From Microlunatus sagamiharensis (GTDB lineage: Bacteria; Actinomycetota; Actinomycetes; Propionibacteriales; Propionibacteriaceae), in the NCBI RefSeq assembly GCF_900105785.1, contig NZ_LT629799.1, forward strand, positions 496,001 to 560,000: DNA of 64,000 nucleotides, in the 5' to 3' direction. This document shows positions 15,544 to 25,051 of the stretch, piece after piece. Under the pieces are notes generated by a model. That model was given only the letters and a program-made list of their open reading frames with translations. It searched no databases and had not been told where the DNA came from. A program made the translations under genes and the position numbers. How positions within the stretch are numbered: the stretch's first letter is position 1; every line of letters begins with the position of its first letter.

Positions 15544-17107
15544 TGGTGGTGTCGTCCTGCTTGTCCCGGTCGAGGGCGTCGGGGGTGACGTCCGAGCCGT
15601 AGCGCGGGCCCTTCAGCGTCCAGACCGACTCGATGCGGCCGCCGGTGTTCGCCTCGACGCGCGGCTTGACCACGCGCCAGCCGATGGCCAGCGCGAGCGC
15701 GAGGAGCGGGATGCCGAATACGACGACCAGGAAGCTCGTCTTGTGCAGGAACTCGTCGGAGGCCTGCCAGCCCGAGACCGCGAGCCCGATCAGCACGAGC
15801 ACCAGGAAGACGATCCCGACGTAGCTCGTGTACGGCGAGCCCGGGGCCTGGAAGGGGCTAGCCGGCACCACGCCGGCGTCGCTCAGCTTCCGCAGCCGGA
15901 TCTGGCAGAGGAAGATCGTCCCCCACGTCCAGAGGATCATGATCGACGTCGCCTCGACCGCGATCTCGAAGGCGTCCGGGGTGAGGGCGTTGAGCACCGA
16001 GCCCAGGACGAAGACGATCGAGGTCATCAGGATGCCGGCGAAGGGGACGCCCGACTTGCTCATCTTGAGCGTGAACTTCGGGGCCTGCTTGCTCATACCC
16101 AGGCTGCGCAGCACGCGGCCGGTCGTGTAGAGCCCCGAGTTGAGGCTCGACATGGCCGCGACGATGAGGATCGCCTGGATCACGGCGCTCATCCAGCCGA
16201 AGCCGAGCCGCTCGAAGACGGTGACGAAGGGGCTGGTGCCGGCCTTGTAGTCCTGCGTCGGCAGCATGCAGACGAGCAGCAGGATCGAGCCGATGTAGAA
16301 GACCGCGATGCGGAAGATCACCGCGTGGACGGCCTTCGGCACCTCCTTCTCGGCGTCGGCCATCTCGCCGGCCGCGACGCCCACCATCTCGATGGCGGCG
16401 TAGGCGAACACGACGCCCGACATCACGAGGATCGGGCCGTACCAGTTGTAGTCGCCGCTGCTCGGCCAGAAGCCGCCCGGGTTGCTCCACAGATTCTGGA
16501 AGCCGGCCTTGTGCCCGCCGATCGACAGCCCGCCGATGACGACGACGAGGCCGACGACGAGGAAGATCACGATCGCGCCGACCTTGAGGATCGCCGCCCA
16601 GAACTCGAACTCGCCGAACGCGCGGGCCGAGAGCAGGTTGATCGACAGCACCACGACCAGGGACACCAGCACGGTGATCCAGGTCGGCAGCGTCGGGAAC
16701 CAGTACTGCATGTAGAGACCGACCGCGGAGAGCTCGGCGATGCCGGTCAGCGCCCAGTTGAGCCAGTAGACCCAGCCGGTGACGAAGGCCCACTTCTCGC
16801 CGAAGAACTCGCGCATGTAGGACACGAAGGCGCCCGACGTGGCGCGGTGGAGCACGAGCTCGCCGAGCGCGCGCATCAGGAAGTACGCGATCACCCCGAC
16901 GACGGCGTAGCTGATGATCAGGGCCGGGCCGGTGCTGTGCAGCCGGGAGGCCGAGCCGAGGAAGAGGCCGGTGCCGATGGCGCCGCCGATGGCGATCATC
17001 TGCACGTGCCGGCTCCCCAGCGTCTGCTGGTAGCCCGCCTGCTCGGCGTCGAGGCCGTTGCCGGCGGTGCCGCCGGAGGCCTCGGTGGGGTCCTGCGTCT
17101 GCGTCAT
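15533..17107 (-). CDS. APC-family amino-acid permease (asparagine/D-alanine permease-like)
   Basis: A 524-residue secondary amino-acid transporter of the APC superfamily with about 12 membrane segments. The family signature QMIAIGGAIGTGLFLGSA lies near residues 36-53, and GALGELV-type residues with a Glu-containing TM (MRALGELVLHR) follow. It resembles the AnsP/CycA group, importing asparagine or small neutral amino acids with protons; the exact substrate is uncertain. The ATG at 17107 is chosen because the upstream extension lacks homology-like character. The binding-protein gene follows 38 bp downstream. It is divergent from the transglutaminase operon. Confidence 0.88.
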   Translation of the reverse strand: MTQTQDPTEASGGTAGNGLDAEQAGYQQTLGSRHVQMIAIGGAIGTGLFLGSASRLHSTGPALIISYAVVGVIAYFLMRALGELVLHRATSGAFVSYMREFFGEKWAFVTGWVYWLNWALTGIAELSAVGLYMQYWFPTLPTWITVLVSLVVVLSINLLSARAFGEFEFWAAILKVGAIVIFLVVGLVVVIGGLSIGGHKAGFQNLWSNPGGFWPSSGDYNWYGPILVMSGVVFAYAAIEMVGVAAGEMADAEKEVPKAVHAVIFRIAVFYIGSILLLVCMLPTQDYKAGTSPFVTVFERLGFGWMSAVIQAILIVAAMSSLNSGLYTTGRVLRSLGMSKQAPKFTLKMSKSGVPFAGILMTSIVFVLGSVLNALTPDAFEIAVEATSIMILWTWGTIFLCQIRLRKLSDAGVVPASPFQAPGSPYTSYVGIVFLVLVLIGLAVSGWQASDEFLHKTSFLVVVFGIPLLALALAIGWRVVKPRVEANTGGRIESVWTLKGPRYGSDVTPDALDRDKQDDTTTAG

Positions 17108-17325
17108 GCGGTCGTCCTGGTGGCTCGTGACCTGCTCGGTCGGGTGGGGAAGCGGGACGTTCCTGTGGCGTGCGTACTTCCTGGCAGCCTCTCGAAGGAG
17201 TGCGTCCGTTGGCAAGGCTTGCTACGTAACGGTCCGTGACGCGGTCGTTCACACGCCGTTCACACACCCTCCCAGCGCTCGTCGTCCGGCGGCGGGGCCC
17301 GGCCGACCCCGTTAGGGTCGGCCGG
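17108..17325. promoter_or_regulatory. Divergent intergenic region with helically phased direct repeats
   Basis: This 218-bp spacer separates the APC permease and the transglutaminase operon. It contains CGTTCACACG (17246-17255) and CGTTCACACA (17257-17266), direct repeats with an 11-bp period, which would place two regulator sites on the same DNA face. A TACGTA palindrome lies at about 17223-17228. The TAGGGT -10 of the operon is at 17313-17318. Confidence 0.35.
17313..17318 (+). promoter_or_regulatory. -10 hexamer TAGGGT, leaderless promoter of transglutaminase operon
   Basis: TAGGGT ends 7 nt before the GTG at 17326, which decides this start over an upstream in-frame GTG at 17236. Confidence 0.6.
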
Positions 17326-20300
17326 GTGAGCATCAAGGTCGCGCTGGAGCACCGCACGACGTACCGCTTCGGCGCGCCGACACAGCTCTTCCCGCACGTG
17401 GTGCGGCTGCGGCCGGCCCCGCACACGCGGACGCCGATCGAGGCGTACTCGCTCACGGTCACGCCGTCGGAGCACTTCCTGAACTGGCAGCAGGACCCCT
17501 TCGGCAACTGGGTGGGGCGGCTCGTCTTCCCGTCGCCGGCCCGCGAGCTGGAGATCACCGTCGGGCTCGTGGCCGACCTCGGGGTGATCAACCCCTTCGA
17601 CTTCTTCGTCGAGGACTACGCCGAGACCTTCCCCTTTAGCTACACCCCCGAGCTGGCCGCCGAGCTGCGGCCCTACCTGGCCGACCCCGCGGACCCGCCG
17701 GGCGAGCTCTTCACCCGCTGGCTCGACGACCTGCCGATCGACACCGTCACGCCGCAGCGCGTCGTCACCTTCCTCGGCGCGCTCAACGCGTGCGTCAACC
17801 GCGACGTCGCCTACTCCGTACGGATGGAGGTCGGGGTGCAGACCCCCGACGTCACGCTCGAGCGGGGCATCGGGTCCTGCCGCGACTCGGCGTGGCTGCT
17901 CGTGGAGGCCCTGCGCCACTTCGGCCTCGCCGCGAGGTTCGTCTCGGGCTACCTCGTCCAGCTCGCCTCGGACGACCCTACGCAGGGCGGGCCCGCCGAG
18001 GACTTCACCGACCTGCACGCCTGGGCGGAGGTCTACGTCCCGGGCGCAGGCTGGATCGGGCTGGACGCCACCTCGGCGCTGTTCGCCGGCGAGGGGCACA
18101 TCCCGCTGTCGGCGACCCCGACCCCGGCCTCCTCGGCGCCGATCACCGGGGCGACCGGCCCGGCGCAGGTCGAGTTCTCCTTCGCCAACACCGTCACCCG
18201 GGTCCACGAGGACCCGCGCGTCACCAAGCCGTACTCGCCCGGTCAGGTCGCGGCGCTGCAGCGATCCGGCGAGGCCGTCGACGAGCGGCTCCGCGCCGCC
18301 GGGCTCGAGCTGACCATGGGCGGCGAGCCGACCTTCGTCAGCCGCGACGACATGGTGAGCCCGCAGTGGACGGTCGCCGCGGACGGCCCGGAGAAGCGGG
18401 TCGCGGCCAACCGGCTCGCGGGGGCGCTCGCCGAGCGCTACGCCACCGGCGGGCTGGTGCAGCGCAGCCAGGGCAAGTGGTACCCCGGCGAGCCGCTGCC
18501 GCGCTGGCAGATCGGCCTGGTCTGGCGCCCGGACGGGACGCCGGTCTGGAGCGAGGCGTCCCGCCTGGCCGACCCCTTCGACGACTCCCAGGCGAGCGAT
18601 GACGCGCCGGCGCAGGCCGAGGCGCTGCTGGCTGCGGTGGCCCGCGACCTCGGGCTGCCCGACGGCACGCCGCTGGCCTGCTTCGAGGACCCGCTCGCCG
18701 CGCTCGCGGTGGAGGTGCGGCAGCCCGAGGGTCCCCGTCCCGACGTCGACCCGACGGCGGCGGACCCCGCGCTCGTCGCCGATCTCGACGCGGCCATCCC
18801 CGACCCCGTGGCCTGGGCGCTGCCGGTCGTGCCGGCGTGGTTCGGCGACACCTGGGCGAGCCCGGCCTGGCGGACCCGGCGCGGCCGGCTCGTGCTGGTG
18901 CCGGGGGACTCGCCCGCCGGCGCGCGGCTGCCGCTGAGCTCGGTGGCCTGGCGCGACCCGGACTACACCGGCGAGCCCTCCTACGTCGACCCGCCCGAGG
19001 ACCTGTCGGCGGCCGCCGGCCGGCCTCAGGCCGTGCTCGCCGACCCGGTCGAGGTGCCCACCCGCACCGCGGTCGTCGCCGAGGCGCGCGACGGCTTCGT
19101 GCACGTCTTCCTCCCGCCGGCCGAGCAGCTCGAGCGGTGGCTCGACGTCGTCGGGCTGGTCGACCGGGCGGCCGCCGAGACCGGCGCCCGCGTGGTGCTC
19201 GAGGGCTACGGGCCGCCGCCGGACCCGCGGATCACCTCCCTGCTCGTCACCCCCGACCCGGGGGTCATCGAGGTGAACCTGCACCCGACGGCGAGCTGGT
19301 CGGAGCTCAGCGAGCTCACCCACACGCTGTACACCCTCGCCGCCGAGCAGCGCCTCGGCACCGAGACGTTCGCGATCGACGGGCGCCACTCCGGCACCGG
19401 CGGCGGCAACCACCTCACCCTCGGCGGGCGCACGCCGGCCAGCTCGCCGATGCTGCGGCGCCCCGACGTGCTCGTCAGCATGCTCACCTGGTGGCAGCGC
19501 CACCCGTCGCTGTCGTACGTCTTCTCCGGCCGCTTCGTCGGCCCGACGAGCCAGGCGCCCCGGTTCGACGAGGGCCGGGAGGAGAACCTGTACGAGATGG
19601 AGATCGCGTTCGCCGAGATCGAGGCGTTCACCCCGGACCCGGCCCAGGACGGCGACGACGTGCCCGTGCACCGGCGCCGCGGGCTGCCCTGGGTCACCGA
19701 CCGGGCCCTGCGCCACCTGCTGACCGACATCACCGGCAACACCCACCGCGCCGAGTTCTGCATCGACAAGCTCTACAGCCCCGACTCCTCGCGCGGGCGC
19801 CTCGGGCTGCTGGAGCTGCGCGGCTTCGAGATGCCGCCGCACCCGGACATGGCGCTGGTGCAGGCCCTGCTCGTCCGCGCGCTGGTCGCCCGCTTCGCCG
19901 AGGAGCCGTTCTCGGCGCCGCTGGTGCGCTGGGGCACGAGCCTGCACGAGCGCTTCCTGCTCCCGCACTTCGCGATGGCCGACCTCGGCGAGGTCGTGGC
20001 CGACCTGCGCGCGCACGGCTTCGAGGTCGAAGAGTCGTGGTTCGCGCCGTACCTCGAGTTCCGCTTCCCGCGCATCGGCTTCGCCCACGCCGGCGGGGTG
20101 CAGATCGAGCTGCGGCAGGCCATCGAGCCCTGGAACGTGCTCGGGGAGGAGGCGACCTCGGGCGGCACCGCGCGCTACGTCGACTCCTCGACCGAGCGGA
20201 TCCAGGTCCTCGTCGACGGCTTCACCCCCGAGCTGCACCTCGTCACCTGCAACGGCGTGGCCGTGCCGATGACCCCGACGGGCACCCCCGGGCAGGCCGT

Positions 20301-20676
20301 CGCCGGCATCCGCTTCCGCGCGTGGAAGCCCTGGTCGTCCCTGCACCCGACGCTGGAGATCGACGCGCCGCTGCGCGTCGAGGTCGTCGACCGCACCAAC
20401 CGCGTCTCGCTGGGCGGGGCGACCTACCACGTCGTCCACCCCGGCGGGCGCTCGTACGACTCCCCGCCGGTCAACGCCCACGAGGCCGAGGCGCGCCGCG
20501 CGCGGCGCTTCGAGGCGATGGGGCACACCCCCGGCGAGGTCGACGTCGACGCGCTCGAGGCGCAGCTCGCGAGCCGGTCCACCGACGGCACCGACTACCC
20601 GCTGACCCTCGACCTGCGCCGGCGCGTGCCGACCTCGTGGGGCCGGCCGCAGCCGAGGGCGGCGAGACGCCCGTGA
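17326..20676 (+). CDS. Transglutaminase-like/DUF2126 fusion protein
   Basis: A 1116-residue cytosolic protein. Residues 1-300 are a bacterial transglutaminase N-domain plus papain-like core with a complete triad: Cys185 (GSCRDSAW), His231 (DLHAWAEVY) and Asp247 (GLDATS). From about 310 to the end is DUF2126, starting LTMGGEPTFVSRDD. It is the first gene of a three-gene operon with an ATP-grasp/alpha-E protein and a second transglutaminase, a combination known across bacteria and proposed from genome context to form or cleave peptide-like amide bonds. No substrate is established. The GTG start is fixed by a TAGGGT hexamer 7 nt upstream. It overlaps the next gene as GTGA. Confidence 0.9.
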   Translation: MSIKVALEHRTTYRFGAPTQLFPHVVRLRPAPHTRTPIEAYSLTVTPSEHFLNWQQDPFGNWVGRLVFPSPARELEITVGLVADLGVINPFDFFVEDYAETFPFSYTPELAAELRPYLADPADPPGELFTRWLDDLPIDTVTPQRVVTFLGALNACVNRDVAYSVRMEVGVQTPDVTLERGIGSCRDSAWLLVEALRHFGLAARFVSGYLVQLASDDPTQGGPAEDFTDLHAWAEVYVPGAGWIGLDATSALFAGEGHIPLSATPTPASSAPITGATGPAQVEFSFANTVTRVHEDPRVTKPYSPGQVAALQRSGEAVDERLRAAGLELTMGGEPTFVSRDDMVSPQWTVAADGPEKRVAANRLAGALAERYATGGLVQRSQGKWYPGEPLPRWQIGLVWRPDGTPVWSEASRLADPFDDSQASDDAPAQAEALLAAVARDLGLPDGTPLACFEDPLAALAVEVRQPEGPRPDVDPTAADPALVADLDAAIPDPVAWALPVVPAWFGDTWASPAWRTRRGRLVLVPGDSPAGARLPLSSVAWRDPDYTGEPSYVDPPEDLSAAAGRPQAVLADPVEVPTRTAVVAEARDGFVHVFLPPAEQLERWLDVVGLVDRAAAETGARVVLEGYGPPPDPRITSLLVTPDPGVIEVNLHPTASWSELSELTHTLYTLAAEQRLGTETFAIDGRHSGTGGGNHLTLGGRTPASSPMLRRPDVLVSMLTWWQRHPSLSYVFSGRFVGPTSQAPRFDEGREENLYEMEIAFAEIEAFTPDPAQDGDDVPVHRRRGLPWVTDRALRHLLTDITGNTHRAEFCIDKLYSPDSSRGRLGLLELRGFEMPPHPDMALVQALLVRALVARFAEEPFSAPLVRWGTSLHERFLLPHFAMADLGEVVADLRAHGFEVEESWFAPYLEFRFPRIGFAHAGGVQIELRQAIEPWNVLGEEATSGGTARYVDSSTERIQVLVDGFTPELHLVTCNGVAVPMTPTGTPGQAVAGIRFRAWKPWSSLHPTLEIDAPLRVEVVDRTNRVSLGGATYHVVHPGGRSYDSPPVNAHEAEARRARRFEAMGHTPGEVDVDALEAQLASRSTDGTDYPLTLDLRRRVPTSWGRPQPRAARRP

Positions 20677-23390
20677 CCGTGGTCGACTCACCGCTGCGCC
20701 GCTACCTCGAGGCCGCGCGGCAGCCCGACGCCGAGCAGGCCGACGGCGGCCCGGACGCCCGACCCGGCGGGTTCGACGAGCTGGCGGCGCCCGACGGCAC
20801 GCCGCGCTCGGCGTGGGGCGCGCTCGTCGACGACCTGGCCCGGGCCACCGGCGACCTGGCCACGGCCCGGCGCGAGGTCGCCCGCATGCTCGAGGACGAC
20901 AACGTCACCTACACCCCGACCCCGGCCTCGACCCGGTCGGTCGCCGACGCGGAGGCCGGCGCGCCGCCCGCGAACGCACCGCTCGAGCAGCCCCGGCCGT
21001 GGCGCCTCGACCCGATCCCGCTCGTGCTGCACGACCGCGAGTGGGCCACGCTCGAGGCCGGCGTGGTCCAGCGCGCCGAGCTCCTCGACGCGGTCCTCGC
21101 CGACCTGTACGGCGCCCGCCGGCTCCTGGCCCGCGGCCAGATCCCGCCGTCGGTCGTGCTCGACCACGAGGAGTACCTGCGCCCGGTCGTGGGCGCCGAC
21201 AGCGTGGTCGACCAGCGGCTGTTCATGACCGCCGCCGACCTCGGCCGCGACGCCTCCGGCGCGTGGAAGGTGATCTCCGACCGCACCCAGGCGCCGTCCG
21301 GCGCCGGCTACGCGATGCAGAACCGCCGGGTCATCTCCCGCGTGCTGCCCGACATCTACCACGCCGCCCAGCTGCACCGCCTCACGCCGTTCTTCCAGGC
21401 CATGCGCGTCGCCCTGGTCGAGTCGGCGCCGAGCACGGTCGAGGACCCGCGGGTCGTCGTCCTCAGCCCCGGCACCCACTCCGAGACCGCCTTCGACCAG
21501 GCGTTCGTCGCCTCGCTGCTCGGCTACCCCCTCCTCGAGGGCAGCGACCTGCTCGTGCGCGAGGGTCGCGTGTGGATGCGCGTGCTGGGCCGCCTCGAGC
21601 AGGTCGACGTCATCCTGCGCCGCGTCGACTCGACGTGGATGGACGCCCTCGAGCTGCGCGGCGGGTCCCGTCTCGGCGTCACCGGCCTGCTGGAGTGCGT
21701 GCGGCAGGGGACCGTGAGCGTGGTCAACACCATCGGCTCGGGGGTGCTGGAGAGCCCGGCGCTGCTGCCCTTCCTGCCCGACCTCTGCGAGCGGCTGCTC
21801 GGCGAGCCGCTGCGGCTGCCGTCGGTCGACACCTGGTGGTGCGGCGATCCCGACGGGCTCGCGTACGTGCGCGACCACCTCGACGAGCTCGTCGTCCGCG
21901 CGGTGAACCGCGGTGCCGGGCGCAGCGTCGTCGGCGCCGCTCTGTCGCGCGAGCAGCGCGCCCGGCTCCTGGCACGCATCGAGGCGGCTCCGCACCGCTT
22001 CGTCGGCCAGGAGGTGCTGCCGCTGAGCTCCGCCCCGACGGTGCCCGAGACCGCGCCCGACACGGACGGCGGCCTGGTGCGGCGCAACGTCGTGCTCCGC
22101 TCGTTCGCGGTGCGCAGCGGCACCTCCTACACCGCCATGCTCGGCGGGCTGGCCCGGACCAACGACGAGCACGCCCCGGACCGCGGCGCGCTGGTCACCG
22201 CCCCGGACGGCGGCGTGGCCAAGGACGTCTGGGTCGTCAGCAGCGAGCCGGTCACCACCTCCCGCAGCGCCACGACCCGGGGACGCGCGGACGAGGGCAG
22301 CGCCGTCCTGCCCGGGTCGGCGTCGGCGGCGATGGTGCCGCGCGTGCTCAGCGACCTCTACTGGTTCGGTCGCTACGCCGAGCGGGCCGAGGACCTGCTC
22401 CGCCTCGTCCTGGCCAGCCGCACCGTGAGCCTGGAGACCGACGCCGACGTCCGGCCGGGTCGCGCGCTCGTCGTGCTGCTGCACGCCGTGACGCACCTGA
22501 GCACGACCTACCCCGGCTTCTTCGCCCTGCCCGACGAGACCGTCGCCCGGCGCGCGGCCGTGCTGCCCGAGCTGCGCTCGCTGATGCTCGACCGGCGCCG
22601 TCCCGGGTCGCTCGCGCAGTCGCTGCAGGCACTCCAGAACACCGCGCAGGGGGTCCGCGACCAGCTCTCCGAGGACGTCTGGATGGTCCTGGCCGACATG
22701 GACCGGGCGCTGCAGACCCTGCGCGGCCTCGAGTCCGACCAGGGCCTGCACCTGATCGAGGCGGGCGAGCGGGTGCTGTCCGGCCTGCTCGCGCTGTCCG
22801 GCATCGCGACCGAGAACATGGTCCGAGACCCCGGCTGGCTGCTCCTCGACGCGGGTCGCGGCCTGGAGCGCGCCATGCAGGTGGTCGGGCTGCTGCGCGC
22901 GACGCTCGTCGAGTCGTACGGCCCCGACGTCGACCGCACGGTCCTGGAGGCAGCGCTGACCAGCTCGGAGTCGATCGTCACCTTCCGGCGCCGCTACCGC
23001 GGTCGCTCCGGCGTGCCGGCCGTGCTGGAGCTGCTGGTCCTCGACGCGTCCAACCCGCGCTCGGTGGCCTTCCAGCTGCAGCGGATGCAGAACGACCTGC
23101 GCGCGGTGCCGAGCACCTCGCCGACCGCCCGGCCGCTGCGGCTGCTCGACGCGCTCGCCGAGCAGGTGCGCCTCGCCGACCCGGTCGCCCTGGGCGTGCT
23201 CGGCGCGCCGGAGGACGGCGCGGGCTCCGGCGTCCCGGCCCGCCGGGAGGCGCTCGAGGCCTTCTGCACGGACCTGCACAGCGGGCTGCGCGACCTCTCG
23301 ACCGCCGTGCGCGACCACTACCACGAGCCGCCGCCCACGCAGCAGTCCCTGCCGCGCCAGCAGGCCCTGCACGCGGAGAGTCGGTCGTGA
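20673..23390 (+). CDS. Circularly permuted ATP-grasp type 2 / alpha-E domain protein
   Basis: A 905-residue protein. About residues 90-500 form a circularly permuted type-2 ATP-grasp domain (DPIPLVLHDREWATLEAG; ISDRTQAPSGAGYAMQNRR; VVLSPGTHSETAFDQAF; VNTIGSGVLESPAL). About 550-890 is the alpha-E helical domain (VLSDLYWFGRYAERAEDLLR). In other bacteria these are often separate adjacent genes; here they are fused. ATP-grasp enzymes ligate carboxylates to amines, and the flanking transglutaminases suggest a shared peptide-modifying pathway (inference). The GTG start overlaps the upstream stop as GTGA (20673-20676), and its own stop overlaps the next start the same way. Confidence 0.9.
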   Translation: MTVVDSPLRRYLEAARQPDAEQADGGPDARPGGFDELAAPDGTPRSAWGALVDDLARATGDLATARREVARMLEDDNVTYTPTPASTRSVADAEAGAPPANAPLEQPRPWRLDPIPLVLHDREWATLEAGVVQRAELLDAVLADLYGARRLLARGQIPPSVVLDHEEYLRPVVGADSVVDQRLFMTAADLGRDASGAWKVISDRTQAPSGAGYAMQNRRVISRVLPDIYHAAQLHRLTPFFQAMRVALVESAPSTVEDPRVVVLSPGTHSETAFDQAFVASLLGYPLLEGSDLLVREGRVWMRVLGRLEQVDVILRRVDSTWMDALELRGGSRLGVTGLLECVRQGTVSVVNTIGSGVLESPALLPFLPDLCERLLGEPLRLPSVDTWWCGDPDGLAYVRDHLDELVVRAVNRGAGRSVVGAALSREQRARLLARIEAAPHRFVGQEVLPLSSAPTVPETAPDTDGGLVRRNVVLRSFAVRSGTSYTAMLGGLARTNDEHAPDRGALVTAPDGGVAKDVWVVSSEPVTTSRSATTRGRADEGSAVLPGSASAAMVPRVLSDLYWFGRYAERAEDLLRLVLASRTVSLETDADVRPGRALVVLLHAVTHLSTTYPGFFALPDETVARRAAVLPELRSLMLDRRRPGSLAQSLQALQNTAQGVRDQLSEDVWMVLADMDRALQTLRGLESDQGLHLIEAGERVLSGLLALSGIATENMVRDPGWLLLDAGRGLERAMQVVGLLRATLVESYGPDVDRTVLEAALTSSESIVTFRRRYRGRSGVPAVLELLVLDASNPRSVAFQLQRMQNDLRAVPSTSPTARPLRLLDALAEQVRLADPVALGVLGAPEDGAGSGVPARREALEAFCTDLHSGLRDLSTAVRDHYHEPPPTQQSLPRQQALHAESRS

Positions 23391-24268
23391 CCCGCTACCG
23401 CATCGAGCACGTCACGACGTACGACTACGACGCCGACGTCACGGGCAGCTTCGGGCAGTTCCACCTGACGCCGCGCGCGCTGGAGTGGCAGTCGGTGCTG
23501 GAGCACGCGGTGAGCATCGAGCCGGGCCCGGCCACGCTGCTGTCGCACACCGACCTGTACGGCAACACCAAGTCCTCGTTCCACGTGACCGACCCGCACA
23601 CCCGGCTCGTGGTGCGGGCGGTCAGCGTGCTCGACGTGGTGCCACCGGTGCTGCCGCCGGAGTCGCTCGCCGTGGCCTGGGAGGACGCGCGCCCGGCCGT
23701 GCGCACCGAGGAGCCCGACGCCTGGGAGGCGGCGGACTTCACCTTCGCCTCGCCCTACGTCGACGTCCCGGCCGCGGTCGAGGCGTACGCGCGGGAGTCG
23801 TTCACCCCGGGGCGCGCGCTCGGGGAGGCGGCGACCGAGCTGATGCACCGGGTGCACGACGACTTCGCCTACAAGCCGCGCTCGACGGTCATCGGCGAGA
23901 AGGTCGTGGACCTGCTCGTCAAGCGGCACGGGGTCTGCCAGGACTTCTCCCACGTCATGGTCGCGGGGCTCCGCTCGCTCGGCCTGGCCGGGCGCTACGT
24001 CAGCGGCTACCTGGCCACGCGGCCGCCGCCCGGGAGGCCGCGCCTGGTCGGCGCCGACGCCAGCCACGCCTGGGTCGGGGTCTGGGTGCCGGGGGCGGGC
24101 TGGCTCCACCTCGACCCGACCAACGACCGGCTCACCGACGCCTCGCACGCCACGGTGGCGTGGGGTCGCGACTACGGCGACGTGCAGCCCGTGCGCGGCG
24201 TGATCTACACCGAGGCCAAGCACTCCTCGATGAAGGTCTCGGTCGACATGGCTCCCGCTGCCGCCTGA
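23387..24268 (+). CDS. Transglutaminase family protein (short form)
   Basis: A 293-residue bacterial transglutaminase-like cysteine peptidase or transferase. It has the N-terminal beta domain (YRIEHVTTYDYDADVTGSFG) and the papain-like triad Cys184 (GVCQDFSH), His227 (ASHAWVGVW) and Asp243 (LDPTND). No signal peptide is seen, so it acts in the cytosol. It is the third gene of the operon, with its GTG overlapping the ATP-grasp stop by 4 nt (23387-23390). Coupled translation suggests fixed stoichiometry with the other two proteins. Confidence 0.92.
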   Translation: MTRYRIEHVTTYDYDADVTGSFGQFHLTPRALEWQSVLEHAVSIEPGPATLLSHTDLYGNTKSSFHVTDPHTRLVVRAVSVLDVVPPVLPPESLAVAWEDARPAVRTEEPDAWEAADFTFASPYVDVPAAVEAYARESFTPGRALGEAATELMHRVHDDFAYKPRSTVIGEKVVDLLVKRHGVCQDFSHVMVAGLRSLGLAGRYVSGYLATRPPPGRPRLVGADASHAWVGVWVPGAGWLHLDPTNDRLTDASHATVAWGRDYGDVQPVRGVIYTEAKHSSMKVSVDMAPAAA

Positions 24269-24326
24269 TGCCCGGCACGGTGGTCGGCGTGCTGGACCCT
24301 CCCCGGCGGTGGGGCGGGCTGCCGCG

Positions 24327-24332
24327 CAGGAT
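24327..24332 (+). promoter_or_regulatory. -10-like hexamer CAGGAT before YagU-like gene
   Basis: CAGGAT ends 6 nt before the ATG at 24339. Confidence 0.4.
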
Positions 24333-24338
24333 GAGCCC

Positions 24339-24863
24339 ATGCCCGTGATCCCGCGCCTGCTCGCCGTCTCCCGGCCGTCCACCCGCCGCTTCCTGCCCGC
24401 GCTGGCTGGAGGTGTGCTCGGCGGGGTGGCCGGCGGCCTGGTCAAGGCCAAGTGGGAGCAGGTCTACCCTCCCCGGCCCGAGGACAGGACCGCGCCTCCG
24501 GAGATCCTGCTGGAGCGGGCGGGTGTCGACCCCGAGGACGGCAGCCAGGTCGAGCAGGCCGGACCTCCGGCCATCCACTACGCCTTCTCGGTCACGGCGG
24601 GGACCGCGTACGCGGTCGGGGCCGAGCTCGTGCCCGGTCTCCGCTTCGCCAGCGGCATCCCCTACGGGCTGGGCATGTGGGGCGCATTCCACCTGGGGCT
24701 GCTCCCTGCGCTGCGCACCGCGCCCACGCCGCCGCACCAGCCGACCCAGGAGGTCTGGGGCGAGGCGAGCGGCCACATCTTCTACATCCTCACGGTGGAG
24801 GGCGTGCGGTGGGCCGTGCGCCGGCTGCTCACCGGCGGTGCGGAGGAGGCCCGGGCTCGCTGA
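24339..24863 (+). CDS. YagU/DUF1440-like membrane protein
   Basis: A 174-residue inner-membrane protein. The N-terminal segment LAGGVLGGVAGGLVKAKWEQ followed by PPRPEDRTAPPEILL matches the pattern of YagU-type DUF1440 proteins, linked in E. coli to acid resistance. Two or three further hydrophobic segments follow (ASGIPYGLGMWGAFHLGLLP). The ATG at 24339 is supported by CAGGAT 6 nt upstream. It lies 70 bp after the transglutaminase operon and probably has its own promoter. The role here is unknown. Confidence 0.65.
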   Translation: MPVIPRLLAVSRPSTRRFLPALAGGVLGGVAGGLVKAKWEQVYPPRPEDRTAPPEILLERAGVDPEDGSQVEQAGPPAIHYAFSVTAGTAYAVGAELVPGLRFASGIPYGLGMWGAFHLGLLPALRTAPTPPHQPTQEVWGEASGHIFYILTVEGVRWAVRRLLTGGAEEARAR

Positions 24864-25051
24864 GCAGCGCCGGCGAGCCCGTCTCCTCGGCTAGGCCGTG
24901 TCTCCTTCTTCCGGCTGGCGCTGACGAGGCCCCGCATCCCGACCGGCTGCGCCGGCCTCGCTCGGCGCAGCCCGCTGCGCTCTCGCTCCTCCGGCTTGCC
25001 GGACCGGGCGCGGCTGCCACGCCAGCACCTGCCGGAACAAGGGGACACGAC
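24864..25051. other. Intergenic region, no feature recognised
   Basis: About 190 bp between the convergent YagU-like gene and the small acidic protein gene. I see no convincing ORF, repeat or strong terminator in it. Confidence 0.4.

Noticed and set aside
17260-20691. 1143-codon open frame on the minus strand opposite the transglutaminase/DUF2126 gene
   Set aside because: It is an antisense shadow caused by high GC in third codon positions; it is rich in Arg, Ala and Pro, has no family-like motif, and is fully covered by a well-supported gene.
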